64,000 nucleotides of DNA from Bacteroidota bacterium (GCA_028875875.1 JAGWUV010000005.1:1-64000), one strand, 5' to 3'; counted from the first letter of the stretch, positions 46,407-55,824 are shown. Program-made: numbers and translations. Notes: generated by a model not told the origin, from the sequence alone.

Positions 46407-48269
46407 ATGAACAGCAGTTTTGATAAGAACACTATTATTGGTTTTGTACTTTTATTTGTTTTATTCATTGCTTTTTTCTGGTACTCTAATAAGTCGCAAC
46501 AATTTGCGATGCAGCAGGAAAAAAGAAAGCAAGACTCTATTGCTAGGATCGAAGCTTTGAAGGCCAAACCTACCGATCTCGCCGCAGCTCACCTGGATTC
46601 ATTGAAAAGAGATTCTACAAGCAGGGTATCTACAGCCGGTAATTTTACGAGTGCCGCTTTAGGAACAGAACAACTAGTATCAGTAGAAAATAAACTGATG
46701 AAAGTAACCTTTACCAACAAAGGCGGAAAGGTGAAGTATGTTGACCTTAAAAACTATCACACCAAAGATGGCGGCTATGTTCGCTTAGGAGGTGATAATG
46801 ATAACCTGAGTTATAATATCAATACCAGTAATAATAGTGCTGCTGCAAACGACCAGCTTTTCTTCACAGCTTCAGCGGTACAGCAAAATACAGACGGTTC
46901 ACAACAGATTAGTTTTAGTTTGAAAGATTCTTCCGGCAAAGCCGTAGTACACCAGTACACCATTAGGCCGGATGAGTATATGATCGATTGGAATATTCAT
47001 TTGGTAGGTGCTGGCCAGTTATTAACTGCTTCTACCCTGAATATGCAGATCAAACAACAGATGATACAACAGGAGCGCTCTTCTCAATACGAGAGAAGAA
47101 CGAGTAATGTTTGTTTTTCCGAAGGGAATGAATTCGATTATATCTCAGCCAAAAACCAGCATAAGTTTGAGAAACCGGTGCAATGGATTGCAGCTGTACA
47201 GCAGTTCTTCAATACGGCTGTAATTGCTAAGAATAGTTTTTCCGGAGGTGAGTTGCAATGGCTTCGTGCTACGGATACCACGCAGGTATTGGGTGATGTT
47301 AATGCAAGCCTGCAATTGAAAGTACCCGCTGGTAACGAAGTGAATATCCCGATGCAATTATATTTTGGTCCAAACGATTATAAAGTATTGAAAAACGAGG
47401 CACCGGGAATGGATAAGATCGTTAACCTGGGAAGGGATGCATATTCGTTTGTTCGTCCGATCAATAAATACGTGATCATGCCTGTATTTGATTTCTTTAC
47501 AGGATTTGTGAAAAACCTCGGATGGGCCATCTTATTATTAACGGTATTCATTCGTTTGGTTACTTCTCCACTAACCTACAGCAGTTACCTCAGTGGAGCA
47601 AAAATGAAAGTACTTCGTCCTGAATTGGATGGGCTGAAGAAAAAGTTCGGAGCTGATCAGCAAGGTTATGCTATGGAGCAAATGAAATTATTCCGGGAAG
47701 CGGGTGTAAATCCTTTAGGCGGTTGTATCCCGGCTCTGCTTCAAATCCCCATCTTCTTTGCCCTGTATAGTTTCTTCAACAGTAATATTGCTTTACGAGG
47801 CCAATCTTTCCTTTGGAGCCACGATCTTTCTTCTTACGATGTGATCGCAAAACTACCTTTCTCTTTACCATTAGGTTTTGGTGATCATATCAGTTTATTC
47901 ACGATCACGGCGGTATTAACCAGCTTTTTCATTTCTATTTATAATATGGCTTCTACTCCTACGCAGGATAACCCTGCCATGAAGTATATGCCGTATATTT
48001 TCCCTTTCATGATGCTGTTCTTCTTTAACGGGTTGCCTTCGGCGCTTACCTGGTATTACACTGTTTCAAACAGTTTAACCCTGTTGCTGCAATTTATTAT
48101 ACAGCGTTATATTATTGATCACGATAAGATACTGGCAGGCATTGAGGAAAAGAGAAAATCTCCAAAAGCTAAAAAAAGCCAGAGCAAATGGCAGGAACGT
48201 TACCAGCAAATGATGGAAAGCCAGAAAAAGTTGCAGGAACTAAAAAATAAAAACCAGAATAAAGGATAA
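46407..48269 (+). CDS. yidC: Membrane protein insertase YidC
   Basis: A 620-residue insertase. It has one N-terminal helix (IIGFVLLFVLFIAFFWY), a large periplasmic beta domain (about 70-350) and the conserved five-helix core from about residue 365. Core motifs are KKFGADQQGYAMEQMKLFREAGVNPLGGCIPALLQIPIFFALY and the last helices around MLFFFNGLPSALTWYYTVSN. The C-terminal tail is basic (RKSPKAKKSQSKWQERY), which in other species can touch the ribosome. It is followed by a terminator and is apparently monocistronic. Confidence 0.96.
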   Translation: MNSSFDKNTIIGFVLLFVLFIAFFWYSNKSQQFAMQQEKRKQDSIARIEALKAKPTDLAAAHLDSLKRDSTSRVSTAGNFTSAALGTEQLVSVENKLMKVTFTNKGGKVKYVDLKNYHTKDGGYVRLGGDNDNLSYNINTSNNSAAANDQLFFTASAVQQNTDGSQQISFSLKDSSGKAVVHQYTIRPDEYMIDWNIHLVGAGQLLTASTLNMQIKQQMIQQERSSQYERRTSNVCFSEGNEFDYISAKNQHKFEKPVQWIAAVQQFFNTAVIAKNSFSGGELQWLRATDTTQVLGDVNASLQLKVPAGNEVNIPMQLYFGPNDYKVLKNEAPGMDKIVNLGRDAYSFVRPINKYVIMPVFDFFTGFVKNLGWAILLLTVFIRLVTSPLTYSSYLSGAKMKVLRPELDGLKKKFGADQQGYAMEQMKLFREAGVNPLGGCIPALLQIPIFFALYSFFNSNIALRGQSFLWSHDLSSYDVIAKLPFSLPLGFGDHISLFTITAVLTSFFISIYNMASTPTQDNPAMKYMPYIFPFMMLFFFNGLPSALTWYYTVSNSLTLLLQFIIQRYIIDHDKILAGIEEKRKSPKAKKSQSKWQERYQQMMESQKKLQELKNKNQNKG

Positions 48270-48279
48270 TATACTTTCC

Positions 48280-48306
48280 AAAGCCTCACGATAGTGGGGC
48301 TTTTTC
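48280..48306 (+). terminator. Terminator of yidC
   Basis: AAAGCCTCAC, loop GATA, GTGGGGCTTT with one T-G pair, then TTT. It begins 11 bases after the yidC stop. Confidence 0.85.
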
Positions 48307-48396
48307 ATTTCAAATTCACTTACCTTCCATTGTAAAACAGTTATAGCTTTATTGTAACATTTATTGGTACGATATTGCAGGGAGGTATTGAAAATC

Positions 48397-49035
48397 ATGT
48401 ATATGAAGTTGCTCATCAGTTTTACCTGTTCGTTATTCACCTTGGGCTTTGTGGCAAAGGCACAGCAAAGGGTAGTGGCCGAATGTACGGTTGCGTATAG
48501 TATTTCTGCCGATAGCAGTGATGATAAGGAATGGAAAGAATCGTTGAACAGTAGTTCTAAAACAATATATATAAAGGGGAACGACTGCCGGAATGATTTG
48601 TTGAGCCCGGCATTTTTTCAGTCAACTTTTATTGACAAATCAACCGGTGACGTGGTGGTATTACGTGAGTTTGGTAATAATAAACTGATGAGTAAATTAA
48701 GCAGAACCCAATGGGTTCAAATGAATAAAAAGTTTGATGGAGCATCGATTACTACCACTGAAGAAACAAAGACCATATTGGGTTATGTGTGTAAGAAAGC
48801 TGTATTACAGTTGAAGGATGGTACATCGCTAACTATTTATTTTACACCTGCCATCGTTCCATCCGTTAAAGAATTTGAATACCAGTTTAAGGATGTGCCG
48901 GGATTTGTTTTGGCCTATGATGTAAAAGAAAAAAACAACCAGGTGGTACACTACATGGCATCAAAAATCAGTTTCAATCCTGTACCTGCATCAAGGTTTG
49001 ATATTCCTACCAGTGGTTACCGGATAGTAAATTAG
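48397..49035 (+). CDS. GLPGLI-like secreted protein
   Basis: About 212 residues with a signal peptide (FVAKAQQ). It fits the GLPGLI family of Bacteroidota: an early beta region, KTILGYVCKKAVLQLKDGT, IYFTPAIVPS and the family motif in degenerate form (DVPGFVLAYDV instead of GLPGLILE). Family function is unknown. ATGs at 48397 and 48403 are both possible; a longer frame upstream has no signal peptide at its start. It is convergent with the next small gene, sharing four bases at the stops. Confidence 0.65.
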   Translation: MYMKLLISFTCSLFTLGFVAKAQQRVVAECTVAYSISADSSDDKEWKESLNSSSKTIYIKGNDCRNDLLSPAFFQSTFIDKSTGDVVVLREFGNNKLMSKLSRTQWVQMNKKFDGASITTTEETKTILGYVCKKAVLQLKDGTSLTIYFTPAIVPSVKEFEYQFKDVPGFVLAYDVKEKNNQVVHYMASKISFNPVPASRFDIPTSGYRIVN

Positions 49036-49385
49036 TGATTAACGGGAGAGGGCGTCTTGAATTTGGGTACTTTCACTTTAAACTTATAAGGGAAAACATA
49101 AGAAGAGTTACCGCGGTCGAATTGTAAAATGGAATTAAACTCCATGCTGTTAGCAGAAGCCTGCTGGCTGGTAACCTGCAAACCTGAAAACTGCATTCCT
49201 GATCTGATTGAAGCTAAAGAAAGTCCACGATGTGTATAGCTGCTCAGGTTTTTAAGAGAATATTTGTTGCTTTTCGTGTTTTCATCAGCAATGCCCGTAA
49301 AGATGAATGCAGCAAATGCTGTATGAACCGCAAACACTAAGAAAGCAGCAGCAATCAATTTTCTTCTATGTGAACTTTTGTTCAT
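49032..49385 (-). CDS. Small exported protein, unknown
   Basis: A 117-residue protein with a basic N-terminus and signal peptide (AAAFLVFAVHTAFAAF) and a polar, Ser-rich mature part ending VPKFKTPSPVNH. I do not recognise the family. A promoter-like pair (TTG at 49422-49420, TATTTTTG at 49398-49391, 21-base spacing) lies just before its start, which supports expression. Its stop overlaps that of the GLPGLI-like gene on the other strand. Confidence 0.6.
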   Translation of the reverse strand: MNKSSHRRKLIAAAFLVFAVHTAFAAFIFTGIADENTKSNKYSLKNLSSYTHRGLSLASIRSGMQFSGLQVTSQQASANSMEFNSILQFDRGNSSYVFPYKFKVKVPKFKTPSPVNH

Positions 49386-49390
49386 TGATG

Positions 49391-49422
49391 CAAAAATAAG
49401 GTTTTTCTTAACAAATGCACAA
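49391..49422 (-). promoter_or_regulatory. Promoter of the small exported protein gene
   Basis: Minus strand TTG, 21 bases, TATTTTTG; the -7 box ends 5 bases before the ATG at 49385, so the leader would be almost absent. Confidence 0.4.
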
Positions 49423-49518
49423 TTTTCATTTTCTTAACAAAACGATCATACAAGAAAAAAGTTACAAGATGCTTGGAAGTTCTTCTTTTATCCCATAAAT
49501 TAGATAAACATAATCCGA

Positions 49519-50940
49519 ATGAGAGAAAACCCATACCGCGAAGACAGAGAGGAGATGAAGGAATTGTTGCAGCAGTACCAAAATCTCAAACAGGGACGTA
49601 GTCATTCTTTTTTAGAAGAAGAAGCTTTCGAAAAAATTATAGATTATTTTGATGAACGAGACGACCTGCCGGAAGCGCTCTGTGCCGCAGAAACGGGTTT
49701 GGAACTTTTCCCTTATTCTTCCCAACTGATGATCAAAAAGGCCGATGTACTCTTGGCCACCCGTAAATACAAGCAGGCACTCGAAATTTTAGAAATGGCT
49801 GAACTGTATGATAGTTCAGATATCAATCTTTATATCCTGAAAACGGACGCCTACCTCGCTTTAGATCAACCCGAGAAAGCTGTTGAATTACTCGAAGCAG
49901 CATTGCAGCTCTTTGAAGGAGAAGAAAGGGTGGATTTACTATTTGAACTGGCGGATGTATACGATGATTACGAGGAGTTTGATAAGGTATTCGATTGTTT
50001 GAAACTGGTATTGGAAGAGGAGCCGAATAATGAGGAAGCCTTGTATAAAATATGTTTCTGGACCGATTTTACAGGGCGGAATGAAGAGAGTATTACCCTC
50101 CATCAGCAGATATTGGATAATTACCCCTACAATGAAATCGCCTGGTTTAACCTTGGGGCGGCTTTCCAGGGGCTTAAACTGTACGAAAAAGCAATTGATG
50201 CCTATCAGTTCGCTGTTACAATAGATGATAAGTTCGATTATGCCTACCGTAATATGGGGGATGCTTACCTGCGTTTACGTAAGTATAAGGAAGCAATCGA
50301 AATGCTGGAAAAAGTATTAGAGCTAAGCAGGCCGGAAGATGTGATCTACGAGGCCATCGGACATTGTTACCACAGGATGGGAAACTTTGCTCAGGCCAGG
50401 TTCCATTATAAAAAAGCAGTACACTTAAATGCCGAAGACAGTAAGCTGTATTACAAAATAGCTACTACTTACATGCTGGAAGAGCAATGGCAGCAGGCTG
50501 TTAAGCAGTTAGAAAATGCCATGCGTATTCATCGTAATATAGCTGAGTATAACCTGGCAATGGGTGAGTGTAAAATGCAATTGGGGCAATACAAAGATGC
50601 AATCATCTATTTTAGTAACGTGGTAAGACTAAAACCCAAAAACGCCGCCGGTTGGGAAGCTTTGATCAGGTGCCTGCTTAAAGCTGAATATTATGAAGAA
50701 GCTATTGAACAATGTTATGCCGCTGTGAAAGCTACAGATGGTAAGGCAGTATTCATTTTTTACTATAGTGCTTGTTTATTCCTTTGTGGCAAAACCAAAG
50801 AAGGCTTGCTGCAGTTGGAAAGGGGTATGGAAAAATCCCCCAAACTGGTAAAAAAATTTGTAGAGATCAATCCCTCAATCTTACAAAATAGCCAGGTAAT
50901 AGATATTATTGCCCGGTATAAGAAAGGTAAAAAGTTTTAA
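49519..50940 (+). CDS. TPR-repeat protein
   Basis: A 473-residue soluble protein made almost wholly of tetratricopeptide repeats (AWFNLGAAFQGLKLYEKAIDAY, YAYRNMGDAYLRLRKYKEAI, VIYEAIGHCYHRMGNFAQA are clear copies). No signal peptide or membrane helix was seen, so it is cytoplasmic. Such proteins act as scaffolds. It lies 90 bases upstream of the phosphosulfolactate synthase-like gene on the same strand, and co-transcription is possible. Confidence 0.88.
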   Translation: MRENPYREDREEMKELLQQYQNLKQGRSHSFLEEEAFEKIIDYFDERDDLPEALCAAETGLELFPYSSQLMIKKADVLLATRKYKQALEILEMAELYDSSDINLYILKTDAYLALDQPEKAVELLEAALQLFEGEERVDLLFELADVYDDYEEFDKVFDCLKLVLEEEPNNEEALYKICFWTDFTGRNEESITLHQQILDNYPYNEIAWFNLGAAFQGLKLYEKAIDAYQFAVTIDDKFDYAYRNMGDAYLRLRKYKEAIEMLEKVLELSRPEDVIYEAIGHCYHRMGNFAQARFHYKKAVHLNAEDSKLYYKIATTYMLEEQWQQAVKQLENAMRIHRNIAEYNLAMGECKMQLGQYKDAIIYFSNVVRLKPKNAAGWEALIRCLLKAEYYEEAIEQCYAAVKATDGKAVFIFYYSACLFLCGKTKEGLLQLERGMEKSPKLVKKFVEINPSILQNSQVIDIIARYKKGKKF

Positions 50941-51029
50941 CAAGTGGTTGGCAGTAGGAGTGTGATTTATGTCAAGTACATTTCTTTTGTTTTTCGTTAT
51001 TTTCGCCACCGCTTTTAAAACGCCAACAG

Positions 51030-51791
51030 ATGAACTTTAATCTTACGCAAATCCCAGACCGTATTCAGAAGCCCCGTACACATGGTATAACGATGGTGAT
51101 GGATAAAGGTCTTAGCATTCAGGAAGTACATAACTTTTTAAATATTGCAGGCCCCCATGTAGATATTGTGAAATTGGGTTTTGGTACTTCTTTCGTTACG
51201 CCAAACCTGCGAGAGAAGATAGAAGTTTACCAGTCTTACGGTATCCCTCTTTATTTCGGAGGAACCTTATTTGAAGCGTTTTTAATACGCAACCAGTTTG
51301 ATGATTATGTTAGTGTGTGCAAAGATTATAATATCACTTACATGGAAGTAAGCGATGGCTCTATCACAATACCTCATGCAGAAAAATGCGGTTACATAGA
51401 AAAACTAACGCAACATGGAACTGTATTAAGTGAAGTGGGTAGTAAAGATGCAAAGAATATCATGCCGCCATATAAATGGATTGAATTGATGAGGGCAGAG
51501 TTGGAGGCTGGTGCTTCTTATGTGATTGCGGAAGCAAGAGAAGCTGGTAATGTGGGTATTTATCGTGATAGTGGTGAGGTTCGCCAGGGACTGGTGCAGG
51601 AAATCCTTACGCAGATACCAGAAGAGAAAATTATATGGGAAGCCCCCCAGAAAGCACAGCAATTGTATTTTCTTGAACTGATCGGCTGTAATGTAAACCT
51701 CGGCAATATTGCTCCTACAGAAATGCTAGCCCTGGAAGCGATGCGTATTGGTTTACGTGGAGATACTTTTCACTTATACCTCAATAAATAA
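51030..51791 (+). CDS. Phosphosulfolactate synthase homologue (ComA family)
   Basis: A 253-residue TIM-barrel protein matching the ComA family, which adds sulfite to phosphoenolpyruvate to make (2R)-phosphosulfolactate. Family-like segments: KPRTHGITMVMDKGLS, VDIVKLGFGTSF, LYFGGTLFEAFLIR, YMEVSDGSITI, LSEVGSKD, VIAEAREAGNVGIY and VNLGNIAPTEMLALEAMRIGLRGDTF. In methanogens this starts coenzyme M synthesis; in Bacteroidota the product might feed sulfolactate or cysteate for sulfonolipids, which is inference. A terminator separates it from aroE. Confidence 0.8.
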   Translation: MNFNLTQIPDRIQKPRTHGITMVMDKGLSIQEVHNFLNIAGPHVDIVKLGFGTSFVTPNLREKIEVYQSYGIPLYFGGTLFEAFLIRNQFDDYVSVCKDYNITYMEVSDGSITIPHAEKCGYIEKLTQHGTVLSEVGSKDAKNIMPPYKWIELMRAELEAGASYVIAEAREAGNVGIYRDSGEVRQGLVQEILTQIPEEKIIWEAPQKAQQLYFLELIGCNVNLGNIAPTEMLALEAMRIGLRGDTFHLYLNK

Positions 51792-51807
51792 TATCATTCT
51801 AAATGTG

Positions 51808-51858
51808 GCGGATGATGAAGAAAGTGATTGCATTCTTTGTCATCCGCTTTTTTATTTT
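51808..51858 (+). terminator. Terminator between comA-like gene and aroE
   Basis: GCGGATGA at 51808-51815 pairs with TCATCCGC at 51840-51847, with a further AAGAA/TTCTT pairing inside, followed by TTTTTTTATTTT. It ends only about 10 bases before the aroE ATG, so aroE would need read-through or its own promoter inside the hairpin region. Confidence 0.7.
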
Positions 51859-51866
51859 CACCAAGT

Positions 51867-52595
51867 ATGAAACTATACGGATTGATCGGATACCCACTTT
51901 CGCATTCGTTTTCTAAACGATATTTTGATGAGAAGTTTGAAAAGGAAAGTATTAAAGATGTTGCTTTTGAAAACTTCTCTATCAGTGATATTATTTTGCT
52001 GAAAGGTATTTTGCAACAACCGGGTTTATGCGGGTTCGCTATTACCATTCCTTATAAGAAGGAGGTGATCGCCTTTTTAGAAGATAGTACAGAAGTGGTG
52101 AAGCAAATGGGCGCCTGCAACTGCGTTAAAATTGTTGATGGAAAATTATATGGATTTAATACTGATGTATTGGGCTTCACTGCGTCTTTTCAAAAGCACC
52201 TGCAGAGCCATCATACAAAAGCACTGATTCTGGGAACAGGTGGTGCCGCCGCCGCTGTAGCGTTTGCACTGGGAGAACTAAACATACCCTACAAGTTTGT
52301 TTCCCGTTTAGAAAAGCAAGGTCAGCTTACTTATGCAGATCTGGACGAAGCCGTACTGAAAGAATATACCATTATGATCAACACCACGCCTTTGGGTACT
52401 TATCCGAAAGTGGATGATTGCCCCGCCATACCTTACCATTGGGTTACGCCGCAACACTACTTTTTCGATTTAGTGTATAATCCGGCAGAAACCAAATTCT
52501 TAAGGCTTGCCAAAGAAAAAGGTGCCATTACGCAAAACGGTTATGAAATGCTGGTACTGCAAGCAGAAGAAAACTGGCGTATCTGGAACAGTTAG
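51867..52595 (+). CDS. aroE: Shikimate dehydrogenase
   Basis: A 242-residue enzyme reducing 3-dehydroshikimate with NADPH, in aromatic amino-acid synthesis. Motifs: LYGLIGYPLSHSFSKRYFDEKF (shikimate-binding Ser pair), FAITIPYKKEV (catalytic Lys), GACNCVKIVDGKLYGFNTDVLGF, GTGGAAAAVAFAL and NTTPLGTYP; DLVYNPAETKFL near the end. The ATG at 51867 is the natural start; the frame upstream contains the terminator hairpin. Somewhat shorter than E. coli AroE but complete. Confidence 0.93.
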   Translation: MKLYGLIGYPLSHSFSKRYFDEKFEKESIKDVAFENFSISDIILLKGILQQPGLCGFAITIPYKKEVIAFLEDSTEVVKQMGACNCVKIVDGKLYGFNTDVLGFTASFQKHLQSHHTKALILGTGGAAAAVAFALGELNIPYKFVSRLEKQGQLTYADLDEAVLKEYTIMINTTPLGTYPKVDDCPAIPYHWVTPQHYFFDLVYNPAETKFLRLAKEKGAITQNGYEMLVLQAEENWRIWNS

Positions 52596-53027
52596 TTAGG
52601 CACTTAATTTTTGAACCGCTTGTTCGGGTACCACTACTTTTTTCTTGAGTGCATAATCAAAACAAAGCATCCCTGTTTTTGCTTTTCCTGCAATAGCTTT
52701 CACGCCGTTATGTTCAGTTTCCAGTAAATAATAAATATCGAATCCTAATTTATCAAATCCCCTGGCAGTAACATATATCGTAAGTGCATCACCGTAAGTC
52801 AATTCTTTTTTAAACTCAATTGCAGCATCAGTCATAATTAGTCCAACTCCTTCCATATTTAGTTCACTGTAACCATAGTGCTGTAAAAATTGTTGCCGAG
52901 CTTCATGAATGAGTGTAAGAAAGGAATCATTGCCTACATGACCGCCATAATTCATGTCGGTAATACGAATGGCTATTTTAGTGGAAAAGGAGAAATGTTC
53001 CGGCAGGTTAATTTTAATGCGTTCCAT
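52596..53027 (-). CDS. Hotdog-fold acyl-CoA thioesterase
   Basis: A 143-residue 4HBT-type thioesterase. The hotdog signature RITDMNYGGHVGNDSFLTLIHEARQQFL is clear, although the usual catalytic Asp of the D-x-D/GH motif is represented by DMNYGGHVGN. It probably hydrolyses an acyl-CoA or acts on a related thioester. It overlaps the rdgB-like gene by 14 bases, so translation is coupled, and abuts the aroE stop convergently. Confidence 0.87.
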   Translation of the reverse strand: MERIKINLPEHFSFSTKIAIRITDMNYGGHVGNDSFLTLIHEARQQFLQHYGYSELNMEGVGLIMTDAAIEFKKELTYGDALTIYVTARGFDKLGFDIYYLLETEHNGVKAIAGKAKTGMLCFDYALKKKVVVPEQAVQKLSA

Positions 53028-53601
53028 GTTGCTGTAAAAATTGAATCAGTAGATCGGTTGCTTTTCTTCTGTGGCTGAATTGATTTTTTTCTTCGGTAGT
53101 CATCTCTGCAAATGTTTTTTTACTTCCTTCCGGCACAAATACAGGGTCGTAACCAAATCCTTTTTCTCCTGTTTGTTGTTTAGTAATATGGCCTTTGCAA
53201 ATGCCTTCAAACAAATATTCTTTATCATCCAGTATTAATGATATAACAGTTCTGAACTGCGCAGTTCTGCTGTTCTTTCCTTCCAAATTCAATAAAAGCT
53301 TATCAATATTTTTTTGAAAGTCTCTCGTGTCTCCGGCATAGCGGGCACTTTTAACACCTGGTTCTCCATTCAGTGCCTCTACTTCCAACCCGGTATCTTC
53401 GCTAAAACAATTTTGTTGTGTGAGCTGATGGATAACCTTCGATTTCTCTGATGCATTGGCCTCCAGCGTATTATGTGGTTCGGGAATATCTATGTCAATC
53501 CCAGCTTCTTTCAATGTAATGATAGAAAAACTGTTATTTAACACGGTTCTTATTTCATCAACTTTATGTTGGTTGTTCGTGGCAAAAATGAGTGTTGACA
53601 T
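53014..53601 (-). CDS. rdgB: Non-canonical purine NTP pyrophosphatase, RdgB/HAM1 family
   Basis: A 195-residue cytoplasmic enzyme that removes dITP and XTP from the nucleotide pool. Motifs: TLIFATNNQHKVDEIR, SEDTGLEVEALNGEPGVKSARYAG, KGHITKQQTGEKGFGYDPVFVPEG and SHRRKATDLLIQFL. Complete at both ends. It precedes the thioesterase gene with a 14-base overlap. Confidence 0.94.
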   Translation of the reverse strand: MSTLIFATNNQHKVDEIRTVLNNSFSIITLKEAGIDIDIPEPHNTLEANASEKSKVIHQLTQQNCFSEDTGLEVEALNGEPGVKSARYAGDTRDFQKNIDKLLLNLEGKNSRTAQFRTVISLILDDKEYLFEGICKGHITKQQTGEKGFGYDPVFVPEGSKKTFAEMTTEEKNQFSHRRKATDLLIQFLQQHGTH

Positions 53602-53637
53602 GAATAAGTGAATAGGAGATTTTTAAAACAGGTTAAT

Positions 53638-54168
53638 TTAAATATTAAACATCTTTTTCAGGCTGAGCCATAATTTACTTTTTTCCAGTTTAGCTTCCTG
53701 GGTGTTCTCGCACATTAGTCTTATAGAAGGTGCCATCAAAAATATACACTGGCTATATTGCTGTAATTGGTATTGGGGCATACTGAAGGGAAGGCCAATT
53801 ACTTCTGTACTAACATCAAACAATAACACAAATTGAGAAGGAAGTCTTTGCTGTACCTCAGCAAAAGTTATGTTATGCTTATTACTGTTTATTATTGCCA
53901 CATCTGCAAGATTCAGTTTGCAGGCATTCAGCATGTTCGATAGTAACTGCAACCATTCATCTCTTAAAAAAACGGCTTCAGGATCATTCACTATAATGCT
54001 GATATTTTTTTTGTGTTCCCCTAACCATGCCCAATCTTTTTTCTCTTCTTGCACAATAGTACCAATTGGATTTTTTGGAACAGAAGTAGTTTCTTCAGGC
54101 ACAACAAGGCTATCTTTGTACAAAGAAGCCAACACAAAGTCAGGTAATTGTAAATTTTGGAAACTCAT
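53638..54168 (-). CDS. Conserved-looking cytoplasmic protein, unknown
   Basis: A 176-residue protein without signal peptide or membrane helix. It has an alternating helix/strand pattern (KNISIIVNDPEAVFLRDEWLQLLSNMLNACKLNLADVAIINS, PSQFVLLFDVSTEVIGLPF). I do not recognise the family with confidence. It lies 36 bases upstream of the rdgB-like gene on the same strand, so it is probably the first gene of that operon (unknown, rdgB, thioesterase). The divergent neighbour is ilvE. Confidence 0.75.
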   Translation of the reverse strand: MSFQNLQLPDFVLASLYKDSLVVPEETTSVPKNPIGTIVQEEKKDWAWLGEHKKNISIIVNDPEAVFLRDEWLQLLSNMLNACKLNLADVAIINSNKHNITFAEVQQRLPSQFVLLFDVSTEVIGLPFSMPQYQLQQYSQCIFLMAPSIRLMCENTQEAKLEKSKLWLSLKKMFNI

Positions 54169-54237
54169 TGTCTTTTAATGAGGTTAACGAGCGTTAGCTT
54201 TTGATTTTTTATTTTCTTTGCGCCAAATATAAAGTTT

Positions 54238-55302
54238 ATGATAGCAGCAACCGACATCCAAGTTACCAAGGTAGAACAAAGTAAGCTTAAAGACATTAGT
54301 TTAGATAATATTCCTTTTGGAAAATACTTCAGCGATCATATGCTGGAAGCAGATTATATCGATGGAGAATGGAGGAATGTAGAAATTAAACCCTATCAAT
54401 CTTTTTTAATTGAACCTTCTTTGTCTTCCATTCATTATGGCCAGGCTATTTTTGAAGGTATCAAAGCTTACAGGGATGCTGCGGGCAACGTTGCTATTTT
54501 CAGGCCTTATGAAAACTTCAAAAGATTTAATACTTCAGCAGAAAGGATGTGTATGCCTGTTGTTCCTGAAGAAATTTTTATTGAAGGAATGAAGCAATTG
54601 GTTGAAGTAGATAAGAACTGGATTCCTTCTACAAAAGATCATTCTTTATACATTCGCCCGGTGATGTTCTCTACAGACACAGCTTTGGGGGTAAGGCCGG
54701 CGGAAACGTATAAATTCTTCATTCTACTCAGCCCATCCGGTCCATATTTTGCCAAACCCATGAAAATATTGGTGGAAGAAGAATATACCCGTGCTGCTCC
54801 GGGTGGTGTTGGATTTGCCAAAAACGCCGGTAACTATGGCGGTAGTTTGATTGCTGCTAAAAAAGCCAATGCCATGGGATATGACCAGGTGTTGTGGACG
54901 GATGCATTTGAACACAAATGGTTACAGGAAGTGGGCATGATGAATGTTATGTTTGTTATTAATGATACGGCGATTACACCGTCCCTGGAAGAAGGAACGA
55001 TTTTGAAAGGGGTAACAAGAGACAGTGTTTTAACCTTATTGAAAGAAATGGGATTGAAGGTAGAGGAAAGAAGGATCAATATTGATGAGGTAATGGAAGC
55101 CTATAAGAATGGAGCCTTAAAAGAGGTATTTGGTACGGGCACAGCTGCTACTATTGCACCCATAAAGGAGCTTCGCTACAAGGATTTTGTGATGAGTTTT
55201 GATACGGATAGTTGGACCATCGCTCCGCAGGCTAAGAAATTATTGACCGAAATTCATAATGGAACAGCAGCGGACAGGTACAACTGGTTGGTAAAATTAT
55301 AA
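54238..55302 (+). CDS. ilvE: Branched-chain amino-acid aminotransferase
   Basis: A 354-residue PLP enzyme for the last step of Leu, Ile and Val synthesis and the first of their breakdown. Motifs: YGQAIFEGIKAYRDAAGNVAIFRPYENFKRFNTSAERM, ALGVRPAETYKFFILLSPSGPYF, KNAGNYGGSLIAAKKANAMGYDQVLWTDAFEHKWLQEVGMMNVMF (with the PLP-region lysine) and VFGTGTAATIAPIKEL. The length fits the longer class II type. The ATG at 54238 lies 69 bases from the divergent unknown gene. Confidence 0.95.
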   Translation: MIAATDIQVTKVEQSKLKDISLDNIPFGKYFSDHMLEADYIDGEWRNVEIKPYQSFLIEPSLSSIHYGQAIFEGIKAYRDAAGNVAIFRPYENFKRFNTSAERMCMPVVPEEIFIEGMKQLVEVDKNWIPSTKDHSLYIRPVMFSTDTALGVRPAETYKFFILLSPSGPYFAKPMKILVEEEYTRAAPGGVGFAKNAGNYGGSLIAAKKANAMGYDQVLWTDAFEHKWLQEVGMMNVMFVINDTAITPSLEEGTILKGVTRDSVLTLLKEMGLKVEERRINIDEVMEAYKNGALKEVFGTGTAATIAPIKELRYKDFVMSFDTDSWTIAPQAKKLLTEIHNGTAADRYNWLVKL

Positions 55303-55382
55303 TATCAAAGACGGGGAGATAAAGGTCTCATCCTTTCTTTTTAAACCAGGCTGAAACTTTTTTTAGAATTTGAAAATGTAAA

Positions 55383-55415
55383 TTTTGGAAATTCACATTC
55401 AGCCTATTACCTTTG
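55383..55415 (+). promoter_or_regulatory. Promoter of rpsL-rpsG
   Basis: TTTTG at 55383-55387, 20 bases, TACCTTTG at 55408-55415: a full Bacteroidota -33/-7 promoter, 28 bases before the rpsL ATG. Confidence 0.8.
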
Positions 55416-55443
55416 CCGTCCGAAAAATTTTAAATACAGCAGA

Positions 55444-55824
55444 ATGCCTACTATACAGCAGTTAGTAAGAAAAGGCCGCGAAATCATCAGGGCTAAAAGC
55501 AAATCAAGAGCATTGGATGCTTGTCCTCAGCGTCGTGGTGTTTGTACAAGGGTGTACACAACTACTCCTAAAAAACCAAACTCAGCTTTGCGTAAAGTTG
55601 CCAAAGTTCGTTTGACAAACAAGGTTGAGGTGATTGCCTATATACCGGGTGAAGGCCACAATTTGCAGGAGCACTCTATCGTATTGATCCGTGGTGGTCG
55701 TGTTAAAGATTTACCGGGTGTGCGTTACCATATTGTTCGCGGTAGCCTGGATACTGCTGGTGTGAAGGACAGGAAAAAGAGCCGTTCTAAATACGGTACT
55801 AAGAAAGAGAAGGCGAAAAAATAA
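55444..55824 (+). CDS. rpsL: Ribosomal protein uS12
   Basis: A 126-residue small-subunit protein. It has the conserved loops [19 protein letters not shown] (site of streptomycin-resistance changes, with Lys intact), [37 protein letters not shown] and the basic C-terminus. It is the first gene of the str cluster, followed 70 bases later by rpsG. Confidence 0.98.
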   Translation: MPTIQQLVRKGREIIRAKSKSRALDACPQRRGVCTRVYTTTPKKPNSALRKVAKVRLTNKVEVIAYIPGEGHNLQEHSIVLIRGGRVKDLPGVRYHIVRGSLDTAGVKDRKKSRSKYGTKKEKAKK

